From positions 1 through 35,919 of the IMG/VR virus record IMGVR_UViG_3300028258_000007: 35,919 nt of DNA; one strand, 5' to 3'. Below the pieces are notes generated by a model. That model saw only the letters and a list, made by a program, of their open reading frames with translations, was not told the DNA's origin and searched no databases. The DNA comes from a virus. The position numbers and the translations under genes were made by a program. The first letter of the stretch is position 1, and each line of letters begins with the position of its first letter. Below, in pieces: positions 12,783-20,817 of this stretch.

Positions 12783-13313
12783 ATGAGCGAAGAAAACACA
12801 GTAGCCGATCTGGAAAAGCGCGTTGCTGATCTGGAAAGCCTGCTTTCACACATTGATCAAAACCTGCCAGAATTGCCGCAGGTGCTGGTGAAGAAACTGC
12901 GCGAAGATGCACGCATGCCAGAATATGCCACAGACGGCAGCGCCTGCTTTGACTTCTTCGCCATCGCTGATATGGGCGTTGACGGCCATGGCGCGCATAT
13001 TCCAACCGGGCTTTCCTTTGCGATCCCCGAAGGCTGGACAATGCTTATTTTCAGCCGCAGTGGCCATGGCTTCAAGAAGGGCGTGCGCCTTGTCAATTGC
13101 GTTGGTGTGATTGATAGCGATTACCGCGGCGAGGTGCAGATTGGCCTTGTGTGTGATCGTGACGGCAGCAGCATGCAGGTGCATGCCGGCGACCGTATTG
13201 CGCAGGGCATGCTTGTGCCAGTCAGCTACGTTGATTTTGTCGAGACAGACGAACTTGGCGAAACAGAGCGCGGCACTGGCGGCTTTGGATCAACCGATCA
13301 GAAGAAGGAATAA
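12783..13313 (+). CDS. dut: dUTPase (trimeric type)
   Basis: This 176-residue enzyme splits dUTP to dUMP and pyrophosphate, keeping uracil out of phage DNA. All five motifs of trimeric dUTPases are visible: TDGSACFDFFA (51-60), SRSG (91-94), VGVIDSDYRGE with catalytic Asp111, GDRIAQG (136-142) and RGTGGFGS (163-170). The first 30 residues are an extra leucine-zipper-like coiled coil absent from short dUTPases. Motif 1 is slightly unusual (Cys and Phe in place of Gly/Tyr and Leu). The upstream AAGGAG and its place in the early operon support expression before replication. Confidence 0.92.
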   Translation: MSEENTVADLEKRVADLESLLSHIDQNLPELPQVLVKKLREDARMPEYATDGSACFDFFAIADMGVDGHGAHIPTGLSFAIPEGWTMLIFSRSGHGFKKGVRLVNCVGVIDSDYRGEVQIGLVCDRDGSSMQVHAGDRIAQGMLVPVSYVDFVETDELGETERGTGGFGSTDQKKE

Positions 13314-13316
13314 GCC

Positions 13317-13412
13317 ATGAAAAAGGCCATTCAATATGCAGCATATGCCGTTGGCATGGTAATTGGTTGGGCCGCATTCTATGTTTTGTTTGCTTTGATA
13401 AGGGGGGTATGA
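13317..13412 (+). CDS. Tiny membrane protein (31 aa)
   Basis: This 31-residue protein consists of a lysine start (MKKAIQ) and one long hydrophobic helix (YAVGMVIGWAAFYVLFALI) with RGV at the end. AAGGA lies eight bases upstream, and its stop shares one base with the next start (TGATG). Such tiny single-span proteins are common in phage early operons. The role is unknown. Confidence 0.6.
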   Translation: MKKAIQYAAYAVGMVIGWAAFYVLFALIRGV

Positions 13413-13510
13413 TGGAGGATGACCCGCTTGCGCCAGCAAAGGGAATTGTGAATGGGATTGCTCTATCAATTCCTTTTTGGTGCTTAATAGCTTGGATTAT
13501 TTGGGGGTAA
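13412..13510 (+). CDS. Tiny membrane protein (32 aa)
   Basis: This 32-residue protein has an acidic start (MEDDPLAPAKGIVNG) and one hydrophobic segment with three Trp (IPFWCLIAWIIWG). The pattern AP.KGIVNG before a short membrane helix is one I know from small phage proteins of unknown role. It is coupled to the gene before it by a one-base overlap, with a G-run ribosome site. Confidence 0.65.
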   Translation: MEDDPLAPAKGIVNGIALSIPFWCLIAWIIWG

Positions 13511-13512
13511 AA

Positions 13513-13767
13513 ATGACCACACACAATGCAGAGCGGCAGGTTGCAGTGCGAGAGTATGCAGACGCAAAGGCCGGTATTAAATACCGCGTCAAGTTTGAGC
13601 ATACACGCGACGAAGCCGGAAACCACATTGCCAACGTCAGCATAAAGGGTTTTCCTGATGAAGCAGCCGTGTGGGTTTTTCTCAACGCTTATGGCCAGTT
13701 GCTTTCTGAAATATGGAAAGACCTGTCACCAGACATGCCTATGATCTTACCGGGAGGGGCAGCATGA
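13513..13767 (+). CDS. Small hypothetical protein (84 aa)
   Basis: This 84-residue protein starts at ATG 13513 after GGGGG. It has a beta-rich first half (VREYADAKAGIKYRVKFEH), and a helical second half (AAVWVFLNAYGQLLSEIWKDL). It ends in an ATGA overlap with the next gene. No family recognised and no membrane segment. Confidence 0.7.
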   Translation: MTTHNAERQVAVREYADAKAGIKYRVKFEHTRDEAGNHIANVSIKGFPDEAAVWVFLNAYGQLLSEIWKDLSPDMPMILPGGAA

Positions 13768-14093
13768 GGCGATTACGTTGCCACATTGGCGGCAAGGACT
13801 GGACGCTGCAGGCGGTAACTGGCGTGCCTATCGTGCCACAAAGCAGGCATGTAAAACGACCGCCAGAGGCAGCCAGAGGTGGCAGGGCCAAGACAAGAAA
13901 CCGTTGGCCTTGGCGACTGATGCAGCCAGACGAAAGCCTGCAGATCGCTTGGGGTTATGTTACCGTCACCGACATAATCAACAGCATCAATGGCTATTGC
14001 AAGAACGCCAAAGGTGCATCATTCTGCTACCGCAGCACGCCTGTTGGTTTGCGCGTGTGGTGCATTACCCAAGCCGAGAGGAACGCAAAATGA
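13764..14093 (+). CDS. Small basic hypothetical protein
   Basis: This 109-residue protein starts in an ATGA overlap, with GGGAGGGG upstream. It is strongly basic in the middle (RHVKRPPEAARGGRAKTRNRWPWR) and has a compact C-terminal part with three Cys. The basic stretch suggests nucleic-acid contact, but this is only a guess. It is coupled by ATGA to the next gene. Confidence 0.7.
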   Translation: MRRLRCHIGGKDWTLQAVTGVPIVPQSRHVKRPPEAARGGRAKTRNRWPWRLMQPDESLQIAWGYVTVTDIINSINGYCKNAKGASFCYRSTPVGLRVWCITQAERNAK

Positions 14094-14440
14094 CCGATAC
14101 GACCAGCACTGAAACCGAAGCACCGACCCCCAGCGAAGTGAACACGCAGGCCACAGAGGCAACCGTTGCAGAAAACGCAACAGTTGATCCTGCCCCGGAC
14201 TTTGCACCTGAAACCCCGGTTGATCCGGCACCCGCCGCTGATCCAGCGCCAGAGCCTGCACCAGCCGCAGAGCAGCCTGTTGAGGTGAAAGACCCCGAAC
14301 CCAAAACCATGCCTTGGGAACCGACCGCCAAAATGATTGATGACGGCCGCGAGTTTATTGCCCGCTGCATCCGCGAAGGTTTGACACCGCACCCGCGCGG
14401 CGTTTACCAGACCATGTTTTCAGCCTACCAAGGCGAGTAA
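14090..14440 (+). CDS. Pro/Ala-rich acidic protein before the terminator
   Basis: This 116-residue protein has a long acidic, disordered region (Thr/Glu then repeated DPAPA/PEPAPA units, residues 1-72) and a small C-terminal domain of about 43 residues (MPWEPTAKMIDDGREFIARCIREGLTPHPRGVYQ). It is the last gene of the early operon. By position just before the large terminase it might be a small terminase, but a terminator lies between them and the fold does not suggest it. Confidence 0.7.
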   Translation: MTDTTSTETEAPTPSEVNTQATEATVAENATVDPAPDFAPETPVDPAPAADPAPEPAPAAEQPVEVKDPEPKTMPWEPTAKMIDDGREFIARCIREGLTPHPRGVYQTMFSAYQGE

Positions 14441-14462
14441 TACCCGGAGAGGAACAACACGA

Positions 14463-14497
14463 CTGGCGGCGTGCCTCGGCAGATAGCTAACCGCCAG
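14463..14497 (+). other. Hairpin upstream of the early terminator
   Basis: A 7-bp inverted repeat, CTGGCGG (14463-14469) and CCGCCAG (14491-14497), encloses 21 bases just before the terminator hairpin. It may be a regulatory RNA fold or help protect the transcript end. Confidence 0.4.
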
Positions 14498-14501
14498 AAC
14501 T

Positions 14502-14540
14502 GGCCAGAAGGTGTAACCCACTTTCTGGCCTTTAACTTTT
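14502..14540 (+). terminator. Rho-independent terminator of the main early operon
   Basis: A 12-bp stem with one G-T wobble (14502-14513 with 14519-14530), a 5-base loop TAACC, then TTTAACTTTT. It separates the early operon from the late genes, which begin with the large terminase 35 bases later. Confidence 0.88.
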
Positions 14541-14574
14541 GGGCTATGCTTTCACTGCAACACTCGGGGGAAGC

Positions 14575-15915
14575 ATGAAGTTAAACACGCCAGAATTTGG
14601 GGAAATCGTCATACCCTATGGCCCGCGCCAGCAATGGATTGATCTTCACACACGCACAGCCCGGTGGGCAATCATTGTGGCCCACCGCCGCAGCGGCAAG
14701 ACAGTGAGCGGTGTTAATGACATGCTGGCCCGGGCGATTTGCTGCACCCTTCCAGAGCCGCGCTTTGCCTACGTTAACGCCTATCTGAAACAGGCCAAAG
14801 AGGTTGCTTGGGATTATTTCAAGTTTTATGGCAAAGACCTGATCACCGACAAAAACGAAAGTGAGCTTTGGGTTAAGCTGAAAAATGACGCCAAGATTGG
14901 CCTTTTCGGAGCCGACAACGCCGACAGCATCCGTGGTAAATATCTTGATGGCGCCTTTGGCGACGAATACCAGCTTTGGGCACCCGGTGTTTGGTCGCGC
15001 GTTATCAGGCCAATGCTTGCTGATCGTCGAGGTTGGGGCTTATTGAGCGGCACGCCAGCCGGCAAAAACAGTTTCTGGAAAATGTGGGAAGGCACCCGCA
15101 ACAATCCGGCTTGGTTTAGGAAAATGCTGCGCGCCAGCGAAAGCGGTATTTTATCGCCGCAGGAAATTGCCGAGATCAAGGCAGACCCCGAGGTTACAGA
15201 GGAAGATTATGCCCAAGAGTTTGAATGTGATTTTAACGCTGCAGTAATTGGCGCCTATTATGGCAAAACGCTGGTTGATGCAGAGGTTACAGGCCGCATT
15301 AAGCCAATGCCATATGATCCAAATTATCTGGTTTATACGGGTTGGGATTTGGGCCGGAACGATCACACAACCATCTGGTGCGCCCAGCGCGTGCAAGGTC
15401 AAACGCGCATTATCAACTGCTATGCCAACCGCGGCCAAAGCATTCAGCATTACATCGGTTGGCTGAAATCGCAGGGTTATGCCTATGGCGAACACTACTT
15501 GCCGCACGATGGCGAAAACGAATATCTGCTTGCAGACGGAACAGTTGCCAGTGCCATTGAAGGCAACAGGATTGGCCGGGTTTGCGTAGTGCCGCGCACA
15601 AAAAACGTGATCAAGGACATCAACAAGGTGCGGCAGTATATGGCCCGGTGCTGGTTTGATAGCGTAAATCTTGGCAGTGCGTTGGAAATGCTCAGGCTTT
15701 ACCGCAGCGAGTGGAAGGAAAAGGAAAGGGTGCTGGCTCCCACACCAAAGCATGACGAAAGCAGCCATTATGCCGATGGCTTCCGCACGCTGATCATGGG
15801 CTTTATGAAATTTGAGCCGTCAGGCGAAGGACGCCAAGGCAGTGGCTTGACGGGTAGGTCGGTTATGTTGCAAACTAGAGCCGCAAGCGATTGGGATATT
15901 TTTGGCAGGAGATAG
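14575..15915 (+). CDS. terL: Terminase large subunit
   Basis: This 446-residue motor-nuclease drives DNA into the capsid. The ATPase half has Walker A AHRRSGKT (36-43) and a Walker B-like DGAFGDE (125-131), followed by LLSGTPAG, the coupling motif. The nuclease half (RNase H-like) has GWDLGRNDHT (Asp258) and a late HDESSHYADG (Asp394 and Asp401) for metal binding. The ATG at 14575 is chosen over an in-frame TTG at 14539, which lies in the terminator; GGGGGA precedes it. The closest style is the terminases of podoviruses with a T7-like head. No small subunit is recognised next to it. Confidence 0.95.
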   Translation: MKLNTPEFGEIVIPYGPRQQWIDLHTRTARWAIIVAHRRSGKTVSGVNDMLARAICCTLPEPRFAYVNAYLKQAKEVAWDYFKFYGKDLITDKNESELWVKLKNDAKIGLFGADNADSIRGKYLDGAFGDEYQLWAPGVWSRVIRPMLADRRGWGLLSGTPAGKNSFWKMWEGTRNNPAWFRKMLRASESGILSPQEIAEIKADPEVTEEDYAQEFECDFNAAVIGAYYGKTLVDAEVTGRIKPMPYDPNYLVYTGWDLGRNDHTTIWCAQRVQGQTRIINCYANRGQSIQHYIGWLKSQGYAYGEHYLPHDGENEYLLADGTVASAIEGNRIGRVCVVPRTKNVIKDINKVRQYMARCWFDSVNLGSALEMLRLYRSEWKEKERVLAPTPKHDESSHYADGFRTLIMGFMKFEPSGEGRQGSGLTGRSVMLQTRAASDWDIFGRR

Positions 15916-15920
15916 CCAGC

Positions 15921-16256
15921 ATGTCAGGCTCAATCGGCACGCGCGACAATCAGCGAATTATCCAAGGCGCAGCAGCAAACGAAGATGGCAACCTGTCACG
16001 CGAAAACCACAGTGAACTGATGGGAAGCGTGGTTGGCACCCTTGCTTTTACTGCCAGCAACACCATTACCGACAGCGGCAACAACTTCGTCAATCGCGGC
16101 GTTGCCGTTGGCGATGCAGTGCGCATTGGCGGCAGCCCGCTGAACAGCCGTGACTATGTTGTGCAGACCGTAGCAGCAGGCAGCTTGACCGTATTGCCAG
16201 CGGTTGTGCAGTCAGAGGTAAACAACGGCAAAGCATGGTTGCGGAGGGTTAGCTAA
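15921..16256 (+). CDS. Small head-region protein
   Basis: This 111-residue protein is Gly-, Ser- and Asn-rich, with a beta-rich second half (VVGTLAFTASNTITDSGNNF, GVAVGDAVRIGGSPLNSRDYVVQTVAAGSLTV) like short beta-barrel or fibre-linked head proteins. GGAGA lies nine bases before the start, and the stop shares one base with the next ATG. By position between the terminase and portal genes it is probably a virion or assembly protein. Family not recognised. Confidence 0.7.
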   Translation: MSGSIGTRDNQRIIQGAAANEDGNLSRENHSELMGSVVGTLAFTASNTITDSGNNFVNRGVAVGDAVRIGGSPLNSRDYVVQTVAAGSLTVLPAVVQSEVNNGKAWLRRVS

Positions 16257-16471
16257 TGGGAAGCCTTATTGGTGGCAAGGTCAAGACGCCTGCCGTTCAA
16301 CCCGTAACTCCAACCCCCATGAAAGAGGATGCAGCCATTCAGGAGGCAGCAAATTCTCAGGATAAGCTGCGCAAGCGGCAAGGCCGATCATCAACGCTTC
16401 TTTCTGGTGTTGGTGACGCCCAGCTTTCAACCGCTGCAGTGAGCCGCGGCAAAACCCTGCTTGGAGGTTAA
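16256..16471 (+). CDS. Small head-tail region protein
   Basis: This 71-residue protein contains DKLRKRQGRSSTLLSG, a short pattern common in small virion-module proteins of podoviruses, where it is usually left unnamed. The first third is disordered. It is coupled to the gene before it by a TAATG overlap. A role as a small connector or head protein is inferred from context. Confidence 0.65.
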   Translation: MGSLIGGKVKTPAVQPVTPTPMKEDAAIQEAANSQDKLRKRQGRSSTLLSGVGDAQLSTAAVSRGKTLLGG

Positions 16472-16473
16472 AC

Positions 16474-16737
16474 ATGGCCGACCCATACGCTAACATGAAC
16501 ATGGGGCCGACTGGCCCTCTTTCACGCCTTGTTGCATTAACGCTAAGTGATAGCACAGATTTTGCAGATGTTTACCGCTGCATTTATGTGGCCACTTCTG
16601 GTTATTACACTGTAATCACACCGGCCGGCGATGCAGTGCCTGTTTATTTGTCCGCTGGTGTACCGCACCCAATGCGATGCAAGCGCATCAATGCAACTGG
16701 AGCCGCTTCGACTTCTGGTGTGGTCGGGGGTTACTAA
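16474..16737 (+). CDS. Spike base protein, RCAP_Rcc01079-like
   Basis: This 87-residue beta-rich protein reads LTLSDSTDFADVYRCIYVATSGYYTVITPAGD, then YLSAGVPHPMRCKRINATGAAST. This matches the small proteins named after the Rhodobacter gene transfer agent head-spike base (Rcc01079). In that particle the protein anchors spikes at the head vertices. The gene here lies directly before a fibre-like gene, which suits a base-plus-spike pair. Its stop overlaps the next start by one base. This family is mostly alphaproteobacterial. Confidence 0.75.
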   Translation: MADPYANMNMGPTGPLSRLVALTLSDSTDFADVYRCIYVATSGYYTVITPAGDAVPVYLSAGVPHPMRCKRINATGAASTSGVVGGY

Positions 16738-17963
16738 TGTTTGTTGGTGCAGCGATCACCCCATGCAGGGCAATGCTAGCTGCCAACGATCCAACACTTG
16801 TGCTTGATTTGCTTTTTAAGCAATCAGCACTTCCGGCTGGATTAACATTTTCACGCGCATCTGTTGGAACTGATATAATCAATGGTGTTCTTACTTCATT
16901 TGCAAGCGGTGCGCCAAGGATAAGTGCAGAAAATGGGCTTTTAATTGAAGAAGCCCGCACCAATATCCTGCAAAACAGCTCAATCTCAACTATTGGCTCG
17001 ACGTTCCAAGGTGGCATTTACACCGGCCCGGACAATGTAGCAGGCTCGGCGGTGCAGATGACAAGCGACGCAGGCACGACCACGCACGGCCTGACGAACG
17101 CGGTATCGCAAACCCATTCAGCAGCGGCTTACACCGTATCGGCATTCGTAAAGGCTGGAACTTCTAACCGCGTGCAGATTTGTGTCGGCTCGGCTGTATC
17201 AACCGCGTATGTAAACTTCTTGCTTAGTGGTGATGGAAGCATAACCGGCTCAAGCGGTGCCACACTCTCTGGCATCATCCCGATGGCAAATGGCTGGTAT
17301 CGCATCTGGATGGTTTACACCGCCGCCGCCGCGTCTGGCGCACCGGTGGCGCTGTTTTTCCTGCAGACCGGCAGCGAAGGCCGCGCGCCCAGTTTGACCA
17401 TGGCAGGCACTGAAACCCTGCTGTTCTATGGCTTGCAGTCCGAGCTAGGTGGTTTTCTTACTAGCTACATTCCGACCACCAACGCTAACGTCACGCGCGC
17501 CACCGATCTGTGCTACACCACTTCGTTAAGCTGGTGGACACAGACGCAAGGCACGTTCTTCGCGCAGCTCAACAAAATTGCGACCAACAACACACTGTCA
17601 TACTGGTATTGCTCGCTTACCGATATGACTACTGCGAACTATCACGCGCTGATGATGCTCAGTACGCTGATAACGCGCGGTGAAATTCGTCAGGTCAGCT
17701 CGAATGAAATGCAAGCAGACGTTTACACCTACACATCGGGGCGCCTAAAGCACGCCATGGCTTACGCCAGCAACGATGGCCAGACCTGCGCAAACGGAAA
17801 CTTGAGCGCGCAGGATACAACTGTTGTATTGCCTACAGGATTAACACGCCTTGACATTGGCAACCGTTATGACGGTATCAGGGCGCTTAATGGCTATGTT
17901 GAGGCAATTAGATTTTATAATGAAAGAAAAACACCATCTCAACTCCAAAACATAACTGCATAA
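16737..17963 (+). CDS. Head spike / fibre protein with carbohydrate-binding-like domains
   Basis: This 408-residue protein starts in a TAATG overlap. It has the sequence LDLLFKQSALPAGLTFSRASVG followed by ENGLLIEEARTNIL (about residues 70-83), a pattern shared by many phage spike and tailspike proteins. It continues with jelly-roll-like stretches (YTVSAFVKAG, GWYRIWMVYT) and a second beta-rich half with a short conserved DIGNRYDG. The two halves look like lectin/LamG-type beta-sandwiches that may bind host polysaccharide. Paired with the spike-base gene, it is probably a head-decorating fibre. An enzyme role is not visible. Confidence 0.75.
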   Translation: MFVGAAITPCRAMLAANDPTLVLDLLFKQSALPAGLTFSRASVGTDIINGVLTSFASGAPRISAENGLLIEEARTNILQNSSISTIGSTFQGGIYTGPDNVAGSAVQMTSDAGTTTHGLTNAVSQTHSAAAYTVSAFVKAGTSNRVQICVGSAVSTAYVNFLLSGDGSITGSSGATLSGIIPMANGWYRIWMVYTAAAASGAPVALFFLQTGSEGRAPSLTMAGTETLLFYGLQSELGGFLTSYIPTTNANVTRATDLCYTTSLSWWTQTQGTFFAQLNKIATNNTLSYWYCSLTDMTTANYHALMMLSTLITRGEIRQVSSNEMQADVYTYTSGRLKHAMAYASNDGQTCANGNLSAQDTTVVLPTGLTRLDIGNRYDGIRALNGYVEAIRFYNERKTPSQLQNITA

Positions 17964-17973
17964 GGTGATCAGC

Positions 17974-19605
17974 ATGGATATTAAAACGATCATCAACCGA
18001 TATGAGCAGGCAAAGACAAAGCGGCAGCCATATGAAACGCTTTGGCAGGACATTTGCGATTATATCATGCCGACGCGATCCTTTACCAAGACGCACAGCC
18101 CGGGCGAAAACCGCAACGGACTTATCCTTGATAACAGTGGCGGGCAGGCGCATGAGGAACTTTCAGGCGGCTTGCATGGCATGTTGACCGGCGAGGCAAT
18201 CAAGTGGTTTACCCTTGGCCTTGAGGACGACGACACGCCAGATGATGAAGCAACGCGCTGGCTTGACATTGCCGGCCGCATGATGCTGGCCCGAGCTTAC
18301 AACAACCCGGCCAGCAACTTTGGCAGCGCCGCGCATGAGGTTTATCTTGAAACAACCTTGCTTGGCACAACTGCGCTTTTCCAGCGGCGCGCACGCGGCA
18401 GTGCCGTGCCATGCCGCTTTCAGGCAGTAAGCCTAAGCCAGATTTACATTGAAGAAGGCGCAGACGGGAAGGTAAACACCCTTTACCGTTGCCGCGATGA
18501 TGTTACAGTTTCGCAGCTTATCGAGACTTTCGGCATTGACCGCGTGAGCAAGAAAACACGCGATGATTACCAGAAAGACCCGCACAAGATTGTGAAGGTG
18601 TTGCACGCTGTTTTCCCCCGCAATGTCTATGATCCGCGCAAATCGCAGACCAGCAACAAAGACATGCCATTTGCCAGTTTTTATATTGAAATTGACAGTG
18701 AGCATGTGCTTGAGGAAAGCGGCTATCAGGAATTTCCCTATCATGTGCCGCGCTGGAAAAAGCAAAGCGGCGATCTTTACGGCATGGGGCAGGGTTATGT
18801 TGCCCTTCCAGATGTGAAGATGCTGCAGGCCATGATGCAAACAACGATTGAGGCTGGCCAGCTTTCAGTGCGCCCGCCGTTGCAGGTGCCTGACGAGGGA
18901 TTTTTAACCCCTATCTCATGGGCGCCCAATGCACTGAACTATTACCGCACCGGCCGGCTTGGGCCAGATGATCGCATTCAGCCAATTGAAACTGGCGCCC
19001 GCCCTGACTTTGGCGAAGAAATGATGCAAGGCGTGCGTGAGCGTATCAGATCAGCATTTTTTGTTGACTGGTTGCGCCTGCCGCAGCGCCCGGATATGAC
19101 GGCAACAGAAGTGCTGCAGCGCCGCAATGACATTATGCGCCTGCTTTCCCCGATGCTTGGCCGCATGCAGTCTGAACTGCTTGGGCCGATGATCGACCGC
19201 ACATTTAACATAATGATGGATGAAGGGCTTTTCCCGAAACCGCCTGAAAGCCTGCAGGGTAAGCAGATCAAGGTTGTTTATCAGTCACCGATCAGCCAAG
19301 CACAGCGCAGCGGCGAGCTTGAAGGCATCATGCAGACTTATGGCTTTATGGGCCAACTGGCGCAGATTGATCAAAGCGTGCTGGCCTATGCCAAGAGCGG
19401 CGAAGCATTGCGGCAAATCGGCATTCTTTCTGGTGCGCCTCTCAATGTCATTGCTACCGATGACGAGGCCCAGCAGAAGCTGGAACAGCAGCAGCAGGCC
19501 CAGCAGGCACAGGCAGAAACAGCCATGGCACAGCAGGCAGCAGCCGCAGCCAAAGATGGCGCGCAGGCGATCGACACAATCCAGAAAGCACAGGCTGGTG
19601 CATAA
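17974..19605 (+). CDS. Portal protein (T7 gp8-like head-tail connector)
   Basis: This 543-residue protein forms the ring through which DNA enters and leaves the head. The N-terminus (TIINRYEQAKTKRQPYETLWQDICDYIMP) and later stretches (SGGLHGMLTG, RPPLQVPDEG, then VFV-like helices around MTATEVLQRR and SPMLGRMQSELLGPMIDR) are typical of the T7-type connector family. The last 50 residues are a Gln/Ala-rich coil. The start at 17974 is preferred to a GTG at 17965 because AAGGTG lies at good distance. It ends in a TAATG overlap with the next gene. Confidence 0.93.
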   Translation: MDIKTIINRYEQAKTKRQPYETLWQDICDYIMPTRSFTKTHSPGENRNGLILDNSGGQAHEELSGGLHGMLTGEAIKWFTLGLEDDDTPDDEATRWLDIAGRMMLARAYNNPASNFGSAAHEVYLETTLLGTTALFQRRARGSAVPCRFQAVSLSQIYIEEGADGKVNTLYRCRDDVTVSQLIETFGIDRVSKKTRDDYQKDPHKIVKVLHAVFPRNVYDPRKSQTSNKDMPFASFYIEIDSEHVLEESGYQEFPYHVPRWKKQSGDLYGMGQGYVALPDVKMLQAMMQTTIEAGQLSVRPPLQVPDEGFLTPISWAPNALNYYRTGRLGPDDRIQPIETGARPDFGEEMMQGVRERIRSAFFVDWLRLPQRPDMTATEVLQRRNDIMRLLSPMLGRMQSELLGPMIDRTFNIMMDEGLFPKPPESLQGKQIKVVYQSPISQAQRSGELEGIMQTYGFMGQLAQIDQSVLAYAKSGEALRQIGILSGAPLNVIATDDEAQQKLEQQQQAQQAQAETAMAQQAAAAAKDGAQAIDTIQKAQAGA

Positions 19606-19925
19606 TGGCTAACATTTACCGAACAATGCGCGAATGGATGAAGCGCAAGCCGGCTGATCGTGCGCGTGATGAATACGTTTTGCGGCAGGCTTATTACACG
19701 GTTTTTTCTGGTGATCAGGGGCAACTTGTGCTGGCAGATATTTTGCGCCGTGGCCATATTGACCAAAGCACCTACACCGCAGGCGACCCGCACCTTACAA
19801 GTTTCAAGGAAGGCCAACGCCGGCTTTCCTTAGAAATCCTCAATCTGGCAAAAGTTGGGCCGGACGAGGAAGCCTTGATAAAGGCAATGATGGCCAACGA
19901 CACAAGCGAGGTATTTAGCAAATGA
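19605..19925 (+). CDS. Bbp19-like phage protein
   Basis: This 106-residue protein carries the Bbp19 pattern: AYYTVFSGDQGQLVLADILRRG, then DPHLTSFKEGQRRLSLEILNLAK (about residues 29-83). Bbp19 is a small protein of Bordetella phage BPP-1 encoded in its head gene module; its exact role is not known to me. The gene here lies between portal and scaffold genes, with one-base and four-base overlaps, so it is co-translated with them and is probably used in head assembly. Confidence 0.8.
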   Translation: MANIYRTMREWMKRKPADRARDEYVLRQAYYTVFSGDQGQLVLADILRRGHIDQSTYTAGDPHLTSFKEGQRRLSLEILNLAKVGPDEEALIKAMMANDTSEVFSK

Positions 19926-20815
19926 CGACTGAAACAGATCATGGCGCCGCTGGCGCTCAAGGTGGAGAGCAGCAGAACCCGGCCGCAGCAGGAGCAGCCG
20001 CGCCTGCAGGTGGCGCAGCATTGCCGCAAAATCTCATTGAAATGCTACCGGCTGAACTGCGCGCCGATCCTGCCTTTAAGGACTTCAAGAGCATTGACGC
20101 GCTGGCCCGCAGCTACAAACACGCCCTGCGCTTTACCGGCAATCAAGACCCTAACCGCATGGTGCTATGGCCTGCAGAGGGCGACGAAAAAGGCATGGCC
20201 GATGTTCTTAAACGCCTTGGCCGGCCAGATGACGCCAATGGATACAATTTTGACAATGTGAAAATTCCCGAAGGTATGCCATGGGATGCTGAATTTCAGA
20301 AATCCATGGTTGGCATTTTCCATGAAGCTGGCTTGAGCCAGAAGCAGGCCGAAACGATCCTTGGCAAATATGTCGAAATTGAGCAGGGGCTTTTCAGTCA
20401 AGCAGCCGGCAAGGCACAGGAAACGGCCAAAGCCAGCGAAGCAAACCTGCGCCGGGAATGGGGATTGAAGTTTGACGAAAACTTTGCCATTGCCGAAACC
20501 GTGCTTGAAAAAGCCTTTGGCGATAATGTGGAAATGATCAAGCAGCTTGGACTGCACAATCAGGACTGGTTTGTGAAGGGGCTGGCCAACATGGGGCAGG
20601 GCATGGCCGAAGCCGACCTGCACTTTGACAAGGGAGGCACAAGCATTACTGGCGCCCTCACGCCGGCACAGGCAAAAGCCGAGATCAGCAGCAAGATGGC
20701 CGATCCGAACTTTTACAAGGCATACACAGATCGGGATAACCCCGGCCATGCTGGTGCTGTTAAAACGATCACAGACCTTTACGCGGCAATGCACCCGCAG
20801 CCGAAGAAGGCTTGA
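19922..20815 (+). CDS. Scaffolding / capsid assembly protein
   Basis: This 297-residue protein has a disordered Gly/Ala/Gln-rich N-terminus (1-36), then the segment LIEMLPAELRADPAFKDFKSIDALARSYKHA, a common start of phage scaffolds. A helical body follows, with LGRPDDANGYNF and LRREWGLKFDENFAIAETVLEKAFG, and a C-terminal domain ending PQPKKA. Scaffolds guide the capsid protein into a round shell and then leave. Location just before the major capsid gene agrees. The start overlaps the previous stop as ATGA. Confidence 0.88.
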   Translation: MTTETDHGAAGAQGGEQQNPAAAGAAAPAGGAALPQNLIEMLPAELRADPAFKDFKSIDALARSYKHALRFTGNQDPNRMVLWPAEGDEKGMADVLKRLGRPDDANGYNFDNVKIPEGMPWDAEFQKSMVGIFHEAGLSQKQAETILGKYVEIEQGLFSQAAGKAQETAKASEANLRREWGLKFDENFAIAETVLEKAFGDNVEMIKQLGLHNQDWFVKGLANMGQGMAEADLHFDKGGTSITGALTPAQAKAEISSKMADPNFYKAYTDRDNPGHAGAVKTITDLYAAMHPQPKKA

Positions 20816-20817
20816 CG

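Noticed and set aside
14539-14574. TTG start for the large terminase
   Set aside because: It lies at the T-run of the terminator and has no ribosome site; ATG 14575 follows GGGGGA.
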